A DNA stretch of 64,000 nt from Thinopyrum elongatum. Its lineage: Eukaryota > Streptophyta > Magnoliopsida > Poales > Poaceae. Location of the stretch: contig CM022303.1 in assembly GCA_011799875.1 (NCBI GenBank), positions 190,761,700 to 190,825,699 on the forward strand, read 5' to 3'. The position numbers and the translations under genes are program-made. A model generated the notes under the pieces. It made no database searches, was not told the DNA's origin, and saw only the letters and a list, made by a program, of their open reading frames with translations. Below are positions 13,509 through 25,183 of this stretch, piece by piece. Position 1 is the stretch's first letter; each line of letters opens with the position of its first letter.

Positions 13509-13922
13509 GGCCCTGTTTGTTGCAGCTCTGCAGCAGTTTTTGGATTGGAAAAAGCTGAAACTGAAACAAACAGTTATTTTAGAACAGTTGTGGAACCACA
13601 ATCCAAAACTGTTTTGGGGTATTTTCAGTGTAACAGCCCAAAGCACGTCTCGAGATACTTTACAGCCAAAGCTGTTTCCCTAGACTCTCTACTTTTGGCG
13701 TTTGGTCGTAATTATGTCATAAATGTCACCGCAGGCACGACCTATCTCTCCCTTCATCCCTCCTCCTGAAACATAGCGTTTTCATCAGCCCACAGTCGTT
13801 TTCACAGCTACGTTGCCAAACAGCTAACCTTCACTGCAGCTGTTTCCTCAGCACAGCAGTTTTGCCAGCACAACAAGTTCACAGCTGAATCTGTCGAAAC
13901 TGAAGCCCAAACAAACACAGCC
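13509..13922. mobile_element. MITE with GGCCCTGTTTG termini
   Basis: The element begins ggccctgtttgtt and ends aacaaacacagcc, an inverted repeat matching at 12 of 13 positions. The interior is rich in cagctg/cagttttt repeats that could fold. The termini resemble Tourist/PIF-Harbinger-type MITEs. A three-base aat flanks both sides, but it is too short to be decisive. It is non-coding; the 120-codon open frame across it (13407-13769) is incidental. Confidence 0.65.
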
Positions 13923-14138
13923 AATATCGTCTCTCCTCTCATCCACGGATGATCACCTCTGGCACTGGCAGCGTTGCTTCCTCCGATCTGATCAAGCGTC
14001 CCCTTCGCCCAATCTTTACGTGACATTAATAAAGAGTATAATGTACAAGAAAAGCATGCCGCATTATCACTCCACAGGACAAATGAAAGGGACGGCCTGT
14101 TTCTCATCCCATGCGACGAAAAAAACAATGCAGCGTCA

Positions 14139-14255
14139 CTCCCTTTGTATCTTTTTTTTTTTGAAAGATCAAGCAGATGGCTGGCATATATTGATCAATA
14201 AGCAGGGAGCAGGCGGGAAAACAATAAGGTGGGGGTGATCCCTCCCTTTGTATCT
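14139..14255 (-). mobile_element. Short poly-A retroposon with 14-bp target duplication
   Basis: CTCCCTTTGTATCT occurs at 14139-14152 and 14242-14255 and flanks an 89-base insert. On the minus strand the insert ends in gatcaatatatgccagccat...cttgatctttc followed by a run of about ten A. An A tail plus a long perfect target duplication is the signature of LINE-mediated retroposition. The insert is either a heavily 5'-truncated LINE or a SINE-like copy. It lies about 540 bases beyond the stop codon of the HMA gene. Confidence 0.75.
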
Positions 14256-14687
14256 TGGACCATCAAGAATAAGATAGCTTACCACATTTCCCATCCAACG
14301 ACCATCCCTTGCCCGCGCCTTCTTCTTCTTCTTCCTGCACCGTGCTGCCAACCGAAGCGGGCCCGGCCTAGCTGTCGGCCGCCCCGTCTTTTGTGGTCGG
14401 CAAACTACCACGCTCGCTCCCACCGTCGACGTCGTGACGTCCCCGGCTCCTGATTGTTCACAGCTTGCACTCACCGTGGAGAGTCGGCGGCCTCCCCGGG
14501 GGCTGCATGCGCTGAAATTGACTGACACGTCGAGATTTTCCAGATGCATGAGGTTTAGCAAAAGTGAAAATGGAAACACCCGAACAAAGTAAACGAGATT
14601 GGTGAAGATCACGATCGAAGTGTAACAGAATGCAACGTAAACAAAGCGGGGGTGCTCTGCTGCCACTGACGTACACGAATGCGGATT

Positions 14688-14693
14688 TTTATT
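14688..14693 (-). terminator. Polyadenylation signal AATAAA of the HMA gene
   Basis: TTTATT on the plus strand reads AATAAA on the minus strand, about 100 bases downstream of the stop codon at 14793. This is a normal distance for a plant 3' UTR. Confidence 0.5.
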
Positions 14694-14792
14694 TCATATA
14701 AGTTTCGGTGGGACTGCTTATACATGCATGGAGGAACTACCGAACTAATACCGGTGTTAACGCCGCCGAGGAGGTAGAGCGTAATAAACGAG

Positions 14793-15430
14793 TCACATGA
14801 TGGTGCAGGCGCCGGACGGGTCGTCCTCGCAGACCATCATGTAGCCGCCGCACGGATACGACGGCGGCATGATGTACTGGGGCGCCGGCGGGCACTGGCA
14901 GCCGCCGTGTCCCTGGTGGCAGCAGCAGCCGGACGGCCCCGCCGGGAACGGGTAGGGGTAGGGACACGGGTACGGCACCGGCACCTCCACGACCTTGGCC
15001 GGCGGAGGCGGCGGTGGCTTCTCTTTCTCCTTCTGCGCCGGAGGCTTCACCTTGACCTTCTCATCCGTCGCCGGGCCCGGGGGCTTCACCTTGTCCTTCG
15101 TCGGCGCAGGCTTGGACTCCTCCTTCTTGATCGGCTCGACGGTCTCGATCTCCTTGATGATGTTGCAGGCCTTGCAGCAGAGCTTGTCGCCCAGCTTGTC
15201 TGCGTCGAAGGGACCCGACACGATCACGTGGTTCTTCTTCTCGTCGTACTTGATGTCGTCGATGATGAACTCACCCTTCTCTGCAACCAAAGATTTTCCT
15301 CAGCCCCGTTGCAGTCAAGAGAGACATGAACAGCTCGCGAGTACGTACCTCTGATCCTCTCGAGCACCTTCCTGATCTTGGCGTGGCAGCGGCCGCAGTC
15401 GAGGTCTACCTTGATGATGATGGTCGGCAT
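14793..15430 (-). CDS. Pi21-like HMA domain, proline-rich isoprenylated protein
   Basis: The two exons are 15430-15349 and 15280-14793, joined across a 68-base intron with GT/AG ends (15348-15281). They give 570 coding bases and 189 residues. Residues about 3-68 form a heavy-metal-associated domain with the metal-binding core DCGRCHAKIRKVL (Cys12 and Cys15). A lysine/proline-rich linker follows (about 75-125), then a Pro/Tyr/Cys-rich tail. The protein ends in CTIM, a CaaX box expected to be farnesylated, which would place it at membranes. This order (HMA, proline-rich, CaaX) is that of HIPP proteins and of rice Pi21, a negative regulator of blast resistance (established for rice). Orthology and function here are inference. 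Both exons are open with no defects. Residual copper or zinc binding is likely but untested. A 14-kb retroelement begins 473 bases upstream of the ATG. Confidence 0.88.
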
Positions 15431-15696
15431 CTCTGCACGCTGCGCAGCTCCCTAACCACAGCTCTGGTTGAATTTTTGTCTACCTTATCTTATTCTGCCA
15501 GCAGAGAGAAGACCACTTTTTAATTGCAACTCATTTAGGTTGAAAAAGAAGTAGTAATAGATCAATAAACAAGAAGGCCTGAGAATAACGGTGGTGGAGG
15601 AGGAGGAAGGCAAGAATAGGGTCATCACCTTACCCTCATCCGCAGGAGACTTGCTGACGATAAACTGGGTGAGAAGCCAAGCCAGGAAGAAGTCTC

Positions 15697-15710
15697 CATA
15701 AATAAAAGGG
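15697..15710 (-). promoter_or_regulatory. Possible TATA region of the HMA gene
   Basis: On the minus strand this reads CCCTTTTATTTATGG, about 270 bases upstream of the ATG. It is the only AT-rich TATA-like sequence in the upstream region. A GGTAAG at about 15625 and a later AG could mark a 5' UTR intron. Weak evidence. Confidence 0.3.
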
Positions 15711-15902
15711 ACGCAGCGGCACGACACTTGGCTGCACCGTCGACCACGCCCGAAAAAGCCGAGCCGCATGTCGCTTTCAAGTCTGCTACGTATTTTGCAC
15801 CCCTTTTGAAAGCATTACTAATAATGTTTTATTTCGAGATTGTCAAGAAAAAAAATTATTTTGAAACAACGCTGCTACACGGACGACAAACAGGCCGACT
15901 CG

Positions 15903-16809
15903 TGTCGGATTCAGGGCTCCGCAGACCCAAAAAAATTCGAACTCTGGGACGTGTGCGAAGATCTCAACCAGCTCAAGTCCCAAGCTCACCACTCCACAGC
16001 CTAGCCTCTTCAAGTTCACGCGAGCGGGGAAGAAGAAGATGAACACGGCTGTTTACCCAGGTTCGGGCCACCTTGCGGTGTAAAACCCTACTCCTGCTTT
16101 GTGGTGGATTGGCCTCACGAGAAGGCTGAGGATGAACTAGTACAGTGGGTGAGCAGCCTCGCGAGGGCTCAAGTGATGTGGGTGGAGTGGTCAAGGGTCT
16201 GATCCGGGGATCCGATCCGGGGTCCTCCTCTACGGTGGTGGCTAGCCTATACTTATAGTGGCCTTGGTCCTCTTTCCTCAAAACTTAGGCGGGAAGGAAT
16301 CCCACAACGGCCAATTTGAAAGGGGACAAAAAGTACATCTAATCCTGACGAAAGGTAGTCTTCGCCTGCAAAGCTTCTGGTCGTGACGCAGACGTGGGCT
16401 CGGCGATGACATCCGTCCTGCCGAGCTCGTGGTCTTGATCTTGTTGCACCGGAATGGAAAGCTTTGGAAGATTCCTTGGGAACCTGCATCTGTCCTTGCT
16501 CCCTTAGCACCAAAGGGCAAACTGTCTCCTCTGCGCCTGCTGGCGCCCGCCCGGTCTTGGTCGTCATGGCTTGCGTCATCGCAGCCTCGTGAGACTGGGT
16601 ACCTGCATAGAAGTATCCGCCCCTTGGGAGGCAGCCTGGGAAGGCCGCTCCTCTGGAGGTCTTGGTGTCGTCCGCCTCGCGAGGCTTGGGCCCTCGCGAG
16701 GATCTTGCCTTGGAGTTGTTGTAGCTGGGCCATACAGGGCCGTCGATGGGTCCACGCGTTGGGCCGCAGGCAGGCAGATCTGGGTACCTCCGATCCCAGA
16801 ACGCCGACA
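15903..16809 (-). repeat. 3' LTR of the Tat-type element
   Basis: This is a 907-base LTR with TG/CA ends. Its inner 245 bases (about 16560-16809) match the remnant LTR at 29772-30025 in the same orientation at roughly 88-90%. Long open frames across it (16278-17402 minus, 16429-17760 plus) are incidental. Confidence 0.8.
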
Positions 16810-16824
16810 GTAGCCCCCGGGCCC
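16810..16824 (-). other. Polypurine tract of the Tat-type element
   Basis: On the minus strand GGGCCCGGGGGCTAC directly precedes the LTR start TGTCGG. The GGGGGCTAC/TGTCGG junction is typical of grass Tat-type elements. Confidence 0.6.
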
Positions 16825-18284
16825 AAGGCACGCTTGGCCTGGCTTCGAGGCGAAGCCAAGGAGAGAAGGGCGAAGCGTCGCGGGCCCCGAATCACCTGCG
16901 GGCCAGGCTCGACGCGTGGCGCACAACGGGACGCGGACTCCTCCGCTCCCCCACGTCGCCTCGGCAACTGCCCCAGGCTGACAAAAGACTGGCGCACACC
17001 GCAGGGCCAGCATTGCTCACCTTCGCCTTGCTCCAGATCCCCTTCTCCAACAGAAAGCTTCTCCAGATCCAATCGCAACTCCGCTCCCTTCCTCCCCCTC
17101 CTCCGACGCCGGCAACCTCGCGAATGGTGCCCGGGAAGTCGAAGCCCGCGGTCCAGGCTGCGACCTCCTCCTCTCCTTCGCCAGCACTGGACGCGTCCTC
17201 CATCGCCGAGGAGGGGCATCTCAACCCCGTGCTCCCGCAAACGGCAAGCGAGGACAACGAGTGGGCTGGCTCCGCCAAGCGGAGTTCCTTGGCGCGGACA
17301 GTTTATCCCTTCTTCCTCCACAGCATCTTCGCGGGGCTCGTTCCGCCCCTCTCGGAATTCTTCTGCGCCGTCCTCGCCCACTACAAGATCCATGCCCTTC
17401 ATTTCAACCCAACTCCATCCTTCTCCTGTCCATCTTCGCCTTTTACTGCGAGGCCTTTGTGGGCGTGAGGCCCTCTGTGGCGCTCCTCCGCCATTTTTTC
17501 AGCTTGCGGCTGCACGACCGGACGCAGCGCTCTGCTTGCGTGTCCTTCATGGCGGTCCTCAAGGGGAACGTCCTCTTGAAGGCCGGAAAGAAGGTGGAGG
17601 GATTCCGGCACCGCTAGGTCTTCCTGGACACCAAGGATCTCAACCCGCGGCTGGAGCTGCCGACAGAGCTGCCCGAGCGGCTCGAGAGGTGGGGCCATGC
17701 GAAGCTCACCGACCCCCGGACAAGGCCTGTCTTGAGGAAGATGACCTCGGCTATGGATGACAAGCGGCTGAAGGGGGGAATGCTCATGAAGGAGTTCTTG
17801 ACGCAGCGCCTGGCGCTGCTCCAGTCACACACGCGGCCCTTGTGGGAATTCCGAGGCGTGCAGGATGACACGAGGCTGCGCCCTGGCAGCCTGACAAGCT
17901 AAGAGCTGGACAAGGCCATGGCCGTCTTGCTAAATGGCGACCCAGGGGACCTCCCCGAGGCCTACACCCCGTTGTACCGTCGCGACGACAGGGACGAGCT
18001 CGTCGCCGCCATGCCCGTCTTCAATGAGCTGGGGCTCATGCCGCCCGAGCACCCCAACTCCCCCGTGCTGGTGTCCTCCGGCGACAGCGGCGGGGAAGAG
18101 GACTCAGAGGAGACCGAAGATGATGACCTAGAGTAGGTGGCCCCTCCGTCGCAGAGTGAGCTCCTCCGCAACCTCGAAGATGACGACGACACCGACGAGC
18201 CCCCGGCCGTGGACTCCGCGCGCTCCACCAGGGTCCTCAGGAGGTCCGGGCCTACGCCACGGACCACGCAAGCATCAGGCCGGG

Positions 18285-19643
18285 TGATACGTCTCCAATG
18301 TATCTATAATTTATGAAGTATTCATGCCATGTTTACAACAATTTTATATGCTTTTGGTATGATTTTATTAGAACTAACCCGGACTGACGCTGTTTTCAGC
18401 AGAACTACCGTGGTGTCATTTTTTGTGCAGAAATAAAAGTTCTCGGAATGGGCTGAAAATTTACGGTGATTTTTTATGGACCAAAAGAGACCCCTGAAGC
18501 ACAAGAGCTGGACCAGAAGCCTCACGAGAAAGCCACAAGCCAGGGGGGCGCGCCCACCCCCCAGAGCGCGCCCCCACGGCTTGTCGCTGCCTCGTGGACC
18601 CCCTTGACATGAAACCAACGCCAAAAATTCCTATAAATATAGAAGCCTCCGAAAAGAAACCTAGACCGGGAGTTCCGCCGCCGCAAGCCTCTGTAGCCAC
18701 GAAAAACCAATCGGGACCCTTTTTCGGCACCCTGCCAGAGGGGGAAACCATCACCGGTGGCCATCTTCATCATCCCGGCGGTCTCCATAACGAGGAGGGA
18801 GTAGTTCACCCTCGGGGCTGAGGGTATGTACCAGTAGCTATTTGTTTGATCTCTCTCTCGTGTTCTTGATATGGCACGATCTTGATGTACCGCAAGCTTT
18901 GTTATTATAGTTGGATCATATGGTGTTTCTTCCCTCTCTATCTCTTGTTGTGATGAATTGAGTCTTGCTCTTTGATGTTTCGTTATGTTGGATTGAGTAT
19001 TGGATTTGAGAACACTTGATGTATGTCTTGCGATGGGATATCTGTGGTGACAATGGGATGTTCTATTGATTCACTTGATGTATGTTTTGGCACTCAACTC
19101 GCGGATTCCCGAGGTGACATTGGGGTAATCTATGCATAGGGGTTGATGCACATTTTCGTCCTACGTTCTCCGATAGAAACTTTGGAGTGACTCTTTGTTG
19201 CACATTGAGGGATTGTTATGTGGTCCAATTATGTTATCATTGTTGAGAGAATTTGCACTAGTGAAAGTATGAACTCTAGGCCTTGTTTCCAAGCATTGCA
19301 ATACCGTTTTTGCTCACTTTTGTTACTTGCTACCTTGCTGTTTTTATATTTTCAGATTACAAAAACCTATATCTACCATCCATATTACACTTGTATCACC
19401 ATCTCTTCGCCGAACTAGTGCACCTATACAATTTACCATTGTATTGAGTGTGTTGGGGACACAAGAGACTCTTTGTTATTTGGTTACAGGGTTGTTTGAG
19501 AGAGACCACCTTCATCCTACGCCTCCCACGGATTGATAAACCTTAGGTCATCCACTTGAGGGAAATTTGCTACTGTCCTACAAAACTCTGCGCTTGGAGG
19601 CCCAACACGAGTCTACAAGAAGAAGGTTGCGTAGTAGACATCA
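18285..19643 (+). repeat. 5' LTR of the Sabrina/WHAM-like element
   Basis: 1,359 bases with TG/CA ends (tgatacgtct ... gtagacatca). By eye about 40-45 differences separate it from the 3' LTR, roughly 3%. A TATA-like cctataaatatag lies near 18633. Confidence 0.9.
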
Positions 19644-19653
19644 AGCTCTTTTC

Positions 19654-19670
19654 TGGCGCCGTTGCCGGGG
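19654..19670 (+). other. Primer binding site, tRNA-Asp type
   Basis: TGGCGCCGTTGCCGGGG starts ten bases after the 5' LTR and is complementary to the 3' end of plant tRNA-Asp. The same motif recurs at about 19716-19732, so the leader carries a short duplication. Confidence 0.75.
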
Positions 19671-19931
19671 AGGCTAGGTAAGCGGCACTCACATCCCGTC
19701 AACGAAGCTCTTTTCTGGCGCCGTTGCCGGGGAGGTGAGTGCTTGAAGGTATATCTTTAGATCTTGCAATTGAATCTTTTAGTTTCTTCTTTTATCACTA
19801 GTTTAGTCTATAAAAGAAAACTACAAAAAAATGAAATTGAGGTTGCCTCATATTATTCATCTCTATAATGTCTTCCTTGAAAATGATGGATCGGAAAATT
19901 GTGCCAAATGTTAGAAGAATAATGCAATAAA

Positions 19932-20780
19932 ATGTTTGGCACTAAATCTTTAAATGATGAGCATGATTGCAATGTTGTTAGTATGAATTCTTTGAATATC
20001 CATGATGCTAATGATATGCAAAGCCATAAGCTTGGGGATGCTATGTTTGACGAAGATGATATTTTTAGTCCCCCAAGTTTTGATGAGAATATTTATTATG
20101 ATGATAGCATGCCTCTGATTTATGATGATTATGTTGATGAAAGTGGGTTTGGAAGAGTGTCAACTCTAGTTAATGATCCCACTATTTTGGAGGGTGTTGA
20201 ATCTTATTGTGATAATTATTAAAGTGTATTTGGAGAGGTCATAACTTTATTTAGTGATGAATCCACTATTTTGGAAGAGGTTCCAATTGATTATGAGAAC
20301 AAAGTTGCTATCTATGATGATTGTTGTGATGACATGTATGCTATAAAGAATAATGATAACCATGAAACTTGGCATCATGATTTTAATTTTCAATTGGATT
20401 ATGGCTCACATGAAAGTTATTTTGTTGAGTTTGCTCCCACTATTATTCATGAGAAGAAATTTGCTTATGTGGAGAGTAATAAAATTTCTATGCTTGTGGA
20501 TCATGAAAAGAATGCTTTATGTGATAGTTATATTGTTGAATTCATTCATGATGCTACTGAAAATTATTATGAGGGAGGAATATATGCTTGTAGGAATTGC
20601 AATAATATCAAGTTTCCTCTCTATGTGTTGAAAGTTTTGAAGTTATGCTTGTTATATCTTCCTATGCTAGTTGATTCATGTTCCCATAATTTGTTTGCTC
20701 ACAAAATCCCTATGCATAGGAAGTGGGTTAGACTTAAATGTGCTAGTCATATGCTCCATGATGCTCCCGTTATGTTTTAA
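19932..20780 (+). pseudogene. Acidic ORF of the Sabrina/WHAM-like element
   Basis: One frame runs from ATG 19932 to the stop at 20780, about 282 codons, broken by a single TAA at 20220-20222. The protein is rich in Asp, Glu, Tyr and Asn and starts MFGTKSLNDEHDCNVV. I recognise no gag, protease or other domain, no zinc knuckle and no membrane segment. Similar acidic ORFs occur in non-autonomous relatives of this element type, but no function is known to me. Confidence 0.5.
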
Positions 20781-20799
20781 TTCTTATCTTTTATGTGAG

Positions 20800-22275
20800 C
20801 ATCATTAAAATCATCATGCCTAGCTAAAAAGGCATTAAAGAAAAAGCGCTTGTTGGGAGACAACCCAATATTTACCCCTACAGTTTTTGTGTGTTCACAT
20901 GATTATGCTACTGATGAATCATGTTTTATAGCTTTTGTTTGAATAAAGTGCCAAGTAAAGCCTTAGGGATAGTGTGGTCGATAGTTGATTTGATTCTGTG
21001 CAAAAACAGAAACTTTTGCGTCCAGTACAGAAATTCCTAGCTTTTACTGGAACGTGGAAAAACTATGATTTTTTTATAGATGATGGGTATGCAAATTTTA
21101 TACGTTGTCCTAATTTTTAAGAATATTTGGAGTTACAGAAGTATGACCTTAATTCAGATCTTTACAGACTGTTCTATTTTTGACAGATTCTGTTTTTGAT
21201 GCATAGTTTGCTTGTTTTCTAGTTTCTATGACTTATATTGCTCAATATAAATTGTAGAAATGATAGGGTACAGTAGGTATCATGTGAGTTGAATCTTGTC
21301 TTGACAGTACCAAAGTGAATGATTTGTTTTATCATACTAACCCATCTCACGAAGTTCCGTTAAGTTTTGTGTGATTGAAGTTTTCAAGTTTTGGGTGAGA
21401 TATCGATATGAGGAGAATAAGGAGTGACAAGACCCTAAGCTTGGGGATGCCCAAGGCACCCCAAGGTAATATTCAAGGAATACCCAAGCAACTAAGCTTG
21501 GGGATGCCCCGGAAGGCATCCCCTCTTTCGTCTCCAACATTATTGGTAACCTTACTTGGAGCTATATTTTTATTCGTCACATGATATGAGTTTTGCTTGG
21601 AGCATCATTTTATTTTATTAGTATTTGCTTGCTGTTATTTATAGTAATGTTTTGCATCTTTTATTTCAATAAAAGTGTCAAGTATAGTCTTTACCATGCT
21701 TATTTTGCAAGTCTATATGTTGCTGTTTGAAAACAGAAAGTTTGTTGTTATGTTTTGAATATTTGTGAATAGTAAGAACATGATAAAATCTTGAAATATT
21801 TTTACAATATGCTACAACAAATTTTATACAGTGTGGTAATTTTTCAGAATTTTTGGAGTTAGGTAGGTATGAGTAAAATTGCACTTTTTACAGACTGTCC
21901 TGTTTAGACAGATTGCTATTATATTTGCATTGTTTGCATATGTTTGCTTGTTTAATGATTCTATTTGAGGATAGGAGTATTAAATATGCAGAGGCATTTA
22001 GTATGCAATGTCGAATTATAATTTTAGTGATTTTCTACAGTAGAGAATGATAATGTTTTGCATTTGATTTATACTAACTTTTCTCACAAGTTCTTATTGA
22101 GTTTTGTGTGGATGAAGTTTTTAAGAATTAGGGAAACTGCGATATGAGAGGAATTAAGGAGACACAAGAGCTCAAGCTTGGGGATGCCCAAGGCATCCCA
22201 ATATAATATTTCAAGAAGTCTCAAGCATCTAAGCTTGGGGATGCCCCGGTAGGCATCCCACCTTTCTTCATCAAG
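20800..22275 (+). repeat. Tandem duplication of about 737 bp with repeated polypurine-like motifs
   Basis: Two diverged copies (about 20800-21540 and 21540-22275) share the same order of blocks, each ending in a pair of AAGCTTGGGGATGC motifs. The pairs start at 21436/21493 and at 22173/22230, so corresponding motifs are 737 bases apart. The region is AT-rich and non-coding. Confidence 0.7.
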
Positions 22276-23811
22276 AATTATCGGTTAGTATCGGTTGAGC
22301 CTAAGTTTTTGCTTCTTCACATGATATGTGCTATCCTTAGAATGGCATTTTATTTTGTTTTGCTTGCTGTTTTAATAAATACTTAAGATCTGAAATTCTT
22401 AGATGAGAGAGTCTTCACCTAGTTACTTAATTTTTGACTACTCATTGATCTTCACTTATATCTTTTTGGAGTAGTTTGTCATTTACTCGTGTGCTTCACT
22501 TATATCCTATGAGTAAATGGTTGAATGAACTGAATATCATAAATCTGAAATTATATATGTTTCATATACTTATCCCATGGGGAGTAATGACTTCACATAT
22601 AAGAAGTATAGGTGGTAAATTTGTTGAAAGTTAGCAAACATTGTATTGGTCACTTGAACAATTCATGAAAGAATATTGAAGGAAGAGAGATTTCACATAT
22701 AAATATACTATCTTGGACATCTTCTATGATTGTGAGCCCCATTAATTATTTTCAAACTTGAGCAAATTAGTTGAAGTTGGACAAGGAAGACAACATAATG
22801 AGTTATGCTTGGGTATATTTGCATAGAAGTTATATTGTTATGGATCCTCCAACATGTGGTGCTCGCTATTTAGAATCTTTTGCTAGCCAAAATTTCTGTA
22901 CTGAGCGGGAATACTGCTTGTGCATCCAAAATCCTTAAACCCAGTTTCTTGCCATAAGTGTCCACCATATCAATCATCCTTCAAGTAAGTTGTCATCGGT
23001 GCAAAAAGCAATAAAAATTGCTCCTAAATATGTATGATCTTTTATTGTAAGGGAAAATAAGCGTTGTACGAACTTGTGGTGGTAAAGAAATAAAAGCGAC
23101 GGATTGCATAATAAAGGTTGCTATCACAAAGGGCAATACAACGTGACGTTCCTTTGCATTAAGGGTTTGCACATCCAAAAATAAAAAGCGCATGACAACC
23201 TCTGCTTCCCTCTGCGAAGGGCTTATCTTTTACTTTTATGCAAGAGTCAATAGTATTCCTTCTCATTTCAACCTCAATTATTCTCTAGTTGGCAAGCATC
23301 ATGTGGTGGGGAAAGATCTAAGCATATATGGCCATTCAAATATATTTGATCATGAATTATTATTGTTGTCAATTATCTATGTGATAAATAAGTTGGGAGG
23401 CGAAACACTAAGCCCCTATCTTTCTCTGTGTTCGATGGATGCTATTTGTTCTAAAAATATGCTTTGGGTGATAGCAATCATGGAAGACTATATGATAGTT
23501 GAGTATGTGGAATTTGCTAAATCAAAGCTCTTACATAGACCCTTCCTGAAAATAAGATGAATTGCAATTGTTTGATGACTGAGAACATAGTTTGTTAGTT
23601 TTCAAGAAAGTCTATGGTCTATGCTTTAACATGTGAATAGCTTGCTACTTGATCATGAGAAGTTTTATGAGATGAGCTACTGTTTATGATATATAATGAT
23701 GCTAGAAAAGGTGATTAAAATTATCATTGATCAAACTTATGCACTATGCTAGCATTCACACTTCATAAATTATTTCTTTTATCATTTACCTACTCGAGGA
23801 CGAGCAGGAAT

Positions 23812-23826
23812 TAAGCTTGGGGATGC
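23812..23826 (+). other. Polypurine tract next to the 3' LTR
   Basis: TAAGCTTGGGGATGC directly abuts the 3' LTR start TGATACG. Five more copies of the motif lie inside the element (20027, 21436, 21493, 22173, 22230). Confidence 0.65.
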
Positions 23827-25183
23827 TGATACGTCTCCAACGTATCTATAATTTATGAAGTATTCATGCCATGTTTACAACAATTTTATATGCTTTTGGT
23901 ATGATTTTATTAGAACTAACCCGGACTGACGTTGTTTTCAGCAGAACTACCGTGGTGTCATTTTTTGTGCAGAAATAAAAGTTCTCAGGATGGGCTGAAA
24001 ATTTACGGTGATTTTTTATGGACCAAAAGAGACCCCCGAAGCACAAGAGCTGGACCAGAAGCCTCACGAGGAAGCCACAAGCCAGGGGGCACGCCCACCC
24101 CCCCAGGGCGCGCCCCCACGGCTTGTCGCTGCCTCATGGACCCCCTTGACGTGAAACCAACGCCAAAAATTCCTATAAATATAGAAACCTCCGAAAAGAA
24201 ACCTAGATCGGGAGTTCCGCCGCCGAAAGCCTCTGTAGCCACGAAAAACCAATCGGACCCTGTTCCCGCACCCTGCCGGAGGGGGAAACCATCACCGGTG
24301 GCCATCTTCATCATCCTGGCGGTCTCCATGACGAGGTGGGAGTAGTTCACCCTCGAGGTGAGGGTATGTACCAGTAGCTATGTGTTTGATCTCTCTCTCG
24401 TGTTCTTGATTTGGCACGATCTTGATGTACCGCAAGCTTTGTTATTATAGTTGGATCATATGGTGTTTCTTCCCTCTCTATCTCTTGTTGTGATGAATTG
24501 AGTCTTGCTCTTTGAGGTTTCGTTATGTTGGATTGAGTATTGGATTTGAGAACACTTGATGTATGTCTTGCGATGGGATATCTGTGGTGACAATGGGATG
24601 TTCTATTGATTCACTTGTTGTATGTATTGGCACTCAACTCGCGGATTCCCGAGGTGACATTGGGGTAATCTATGCATAGGGGTTGATGCACATTTTCGTC
24701 CTACATTCTCCGGTAGAAACTTTGGAGTGACTCTTTGTTGCACGTTGAGGGATTGTTATGTGATCCAATTATGTTATCATTGTTGAGAGAATTTGCACTA
24801 GTGAAAGTATGAACCCTAGGCCTTGTTTCCAAGCATTGCAATACCGTTTTTGCTCACTTTTGTTACTTGCTACCTTGCTATTTTTATATTTTCAGATTAC
24901 AAAAACCTATATCTACCATCCATATTACACTTGTATCACCATCTCTTCGCCGAACTAGTGCACCTATACAATTTACCATTGTATTGGGTGTGTTGGGGAC
25001 ACAAGAGACTCTTTGTTATTTGGTTGCAGGGTTGTTTGAGAGAAACCATCTTCATCCTATGCCTCCCACGGATTGATAAACCTTAGGTCATCCACTTGAG
25101 GGAAATTTGCTACTGTTCTACAAAACTCTGCGCTTGGAGGCCCAACATGAGTCTACATGAAGAAGGTTGCGTAGTAGACATCA
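23827..25183 (+). repeat. 3' LTR of the Sabrina/WHAM-like element
   Basis: 1,357 bases with the same termini as the 5' LTR, followed by target duplication CCGGG at 25184-25188. Confidence 0.9.

Larger units (their letters stand above)
18285..25183 (+). mobile_element. Sabrina/WHAM-like non-autonomous LTR retrotransposon, complete
   Basis: This 6,899-base element has both LTRs, a primer binding site, a polypurine tract and a perfect 5-bp target duplication CCGGG (18280-18284 and 25184-25188). It sits inside the antisense ORF of the Tat-type element. The interior contains no protease, integrase, reverse transcriptase or RNase H, only an acidic ORF with one stop and an internal 737-base tandem duplication. 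It therefore needs enzymes in trans. The TGATACGTCTCCAACGTATC start and the tRNA-Asp primer site place it near Sabrina/WHAM-type Gypsy elements. Confidence 0.9.

Noticed and set aside
14169..14666. 165-codon minus-strand frame next to the HMA gene
   Set aside because: It runs through the retroposon and its target duplications, ends in the A-tail region, and has no recognisable domain.
16278..17760. Long open frames of 374 and 443 codons on opposite strands as genes
   Set aside because: They run across an LTR and a GC-rich leader, overlap each other in antisense and have no domain; the recognisable protein is in a third frame from 17124.
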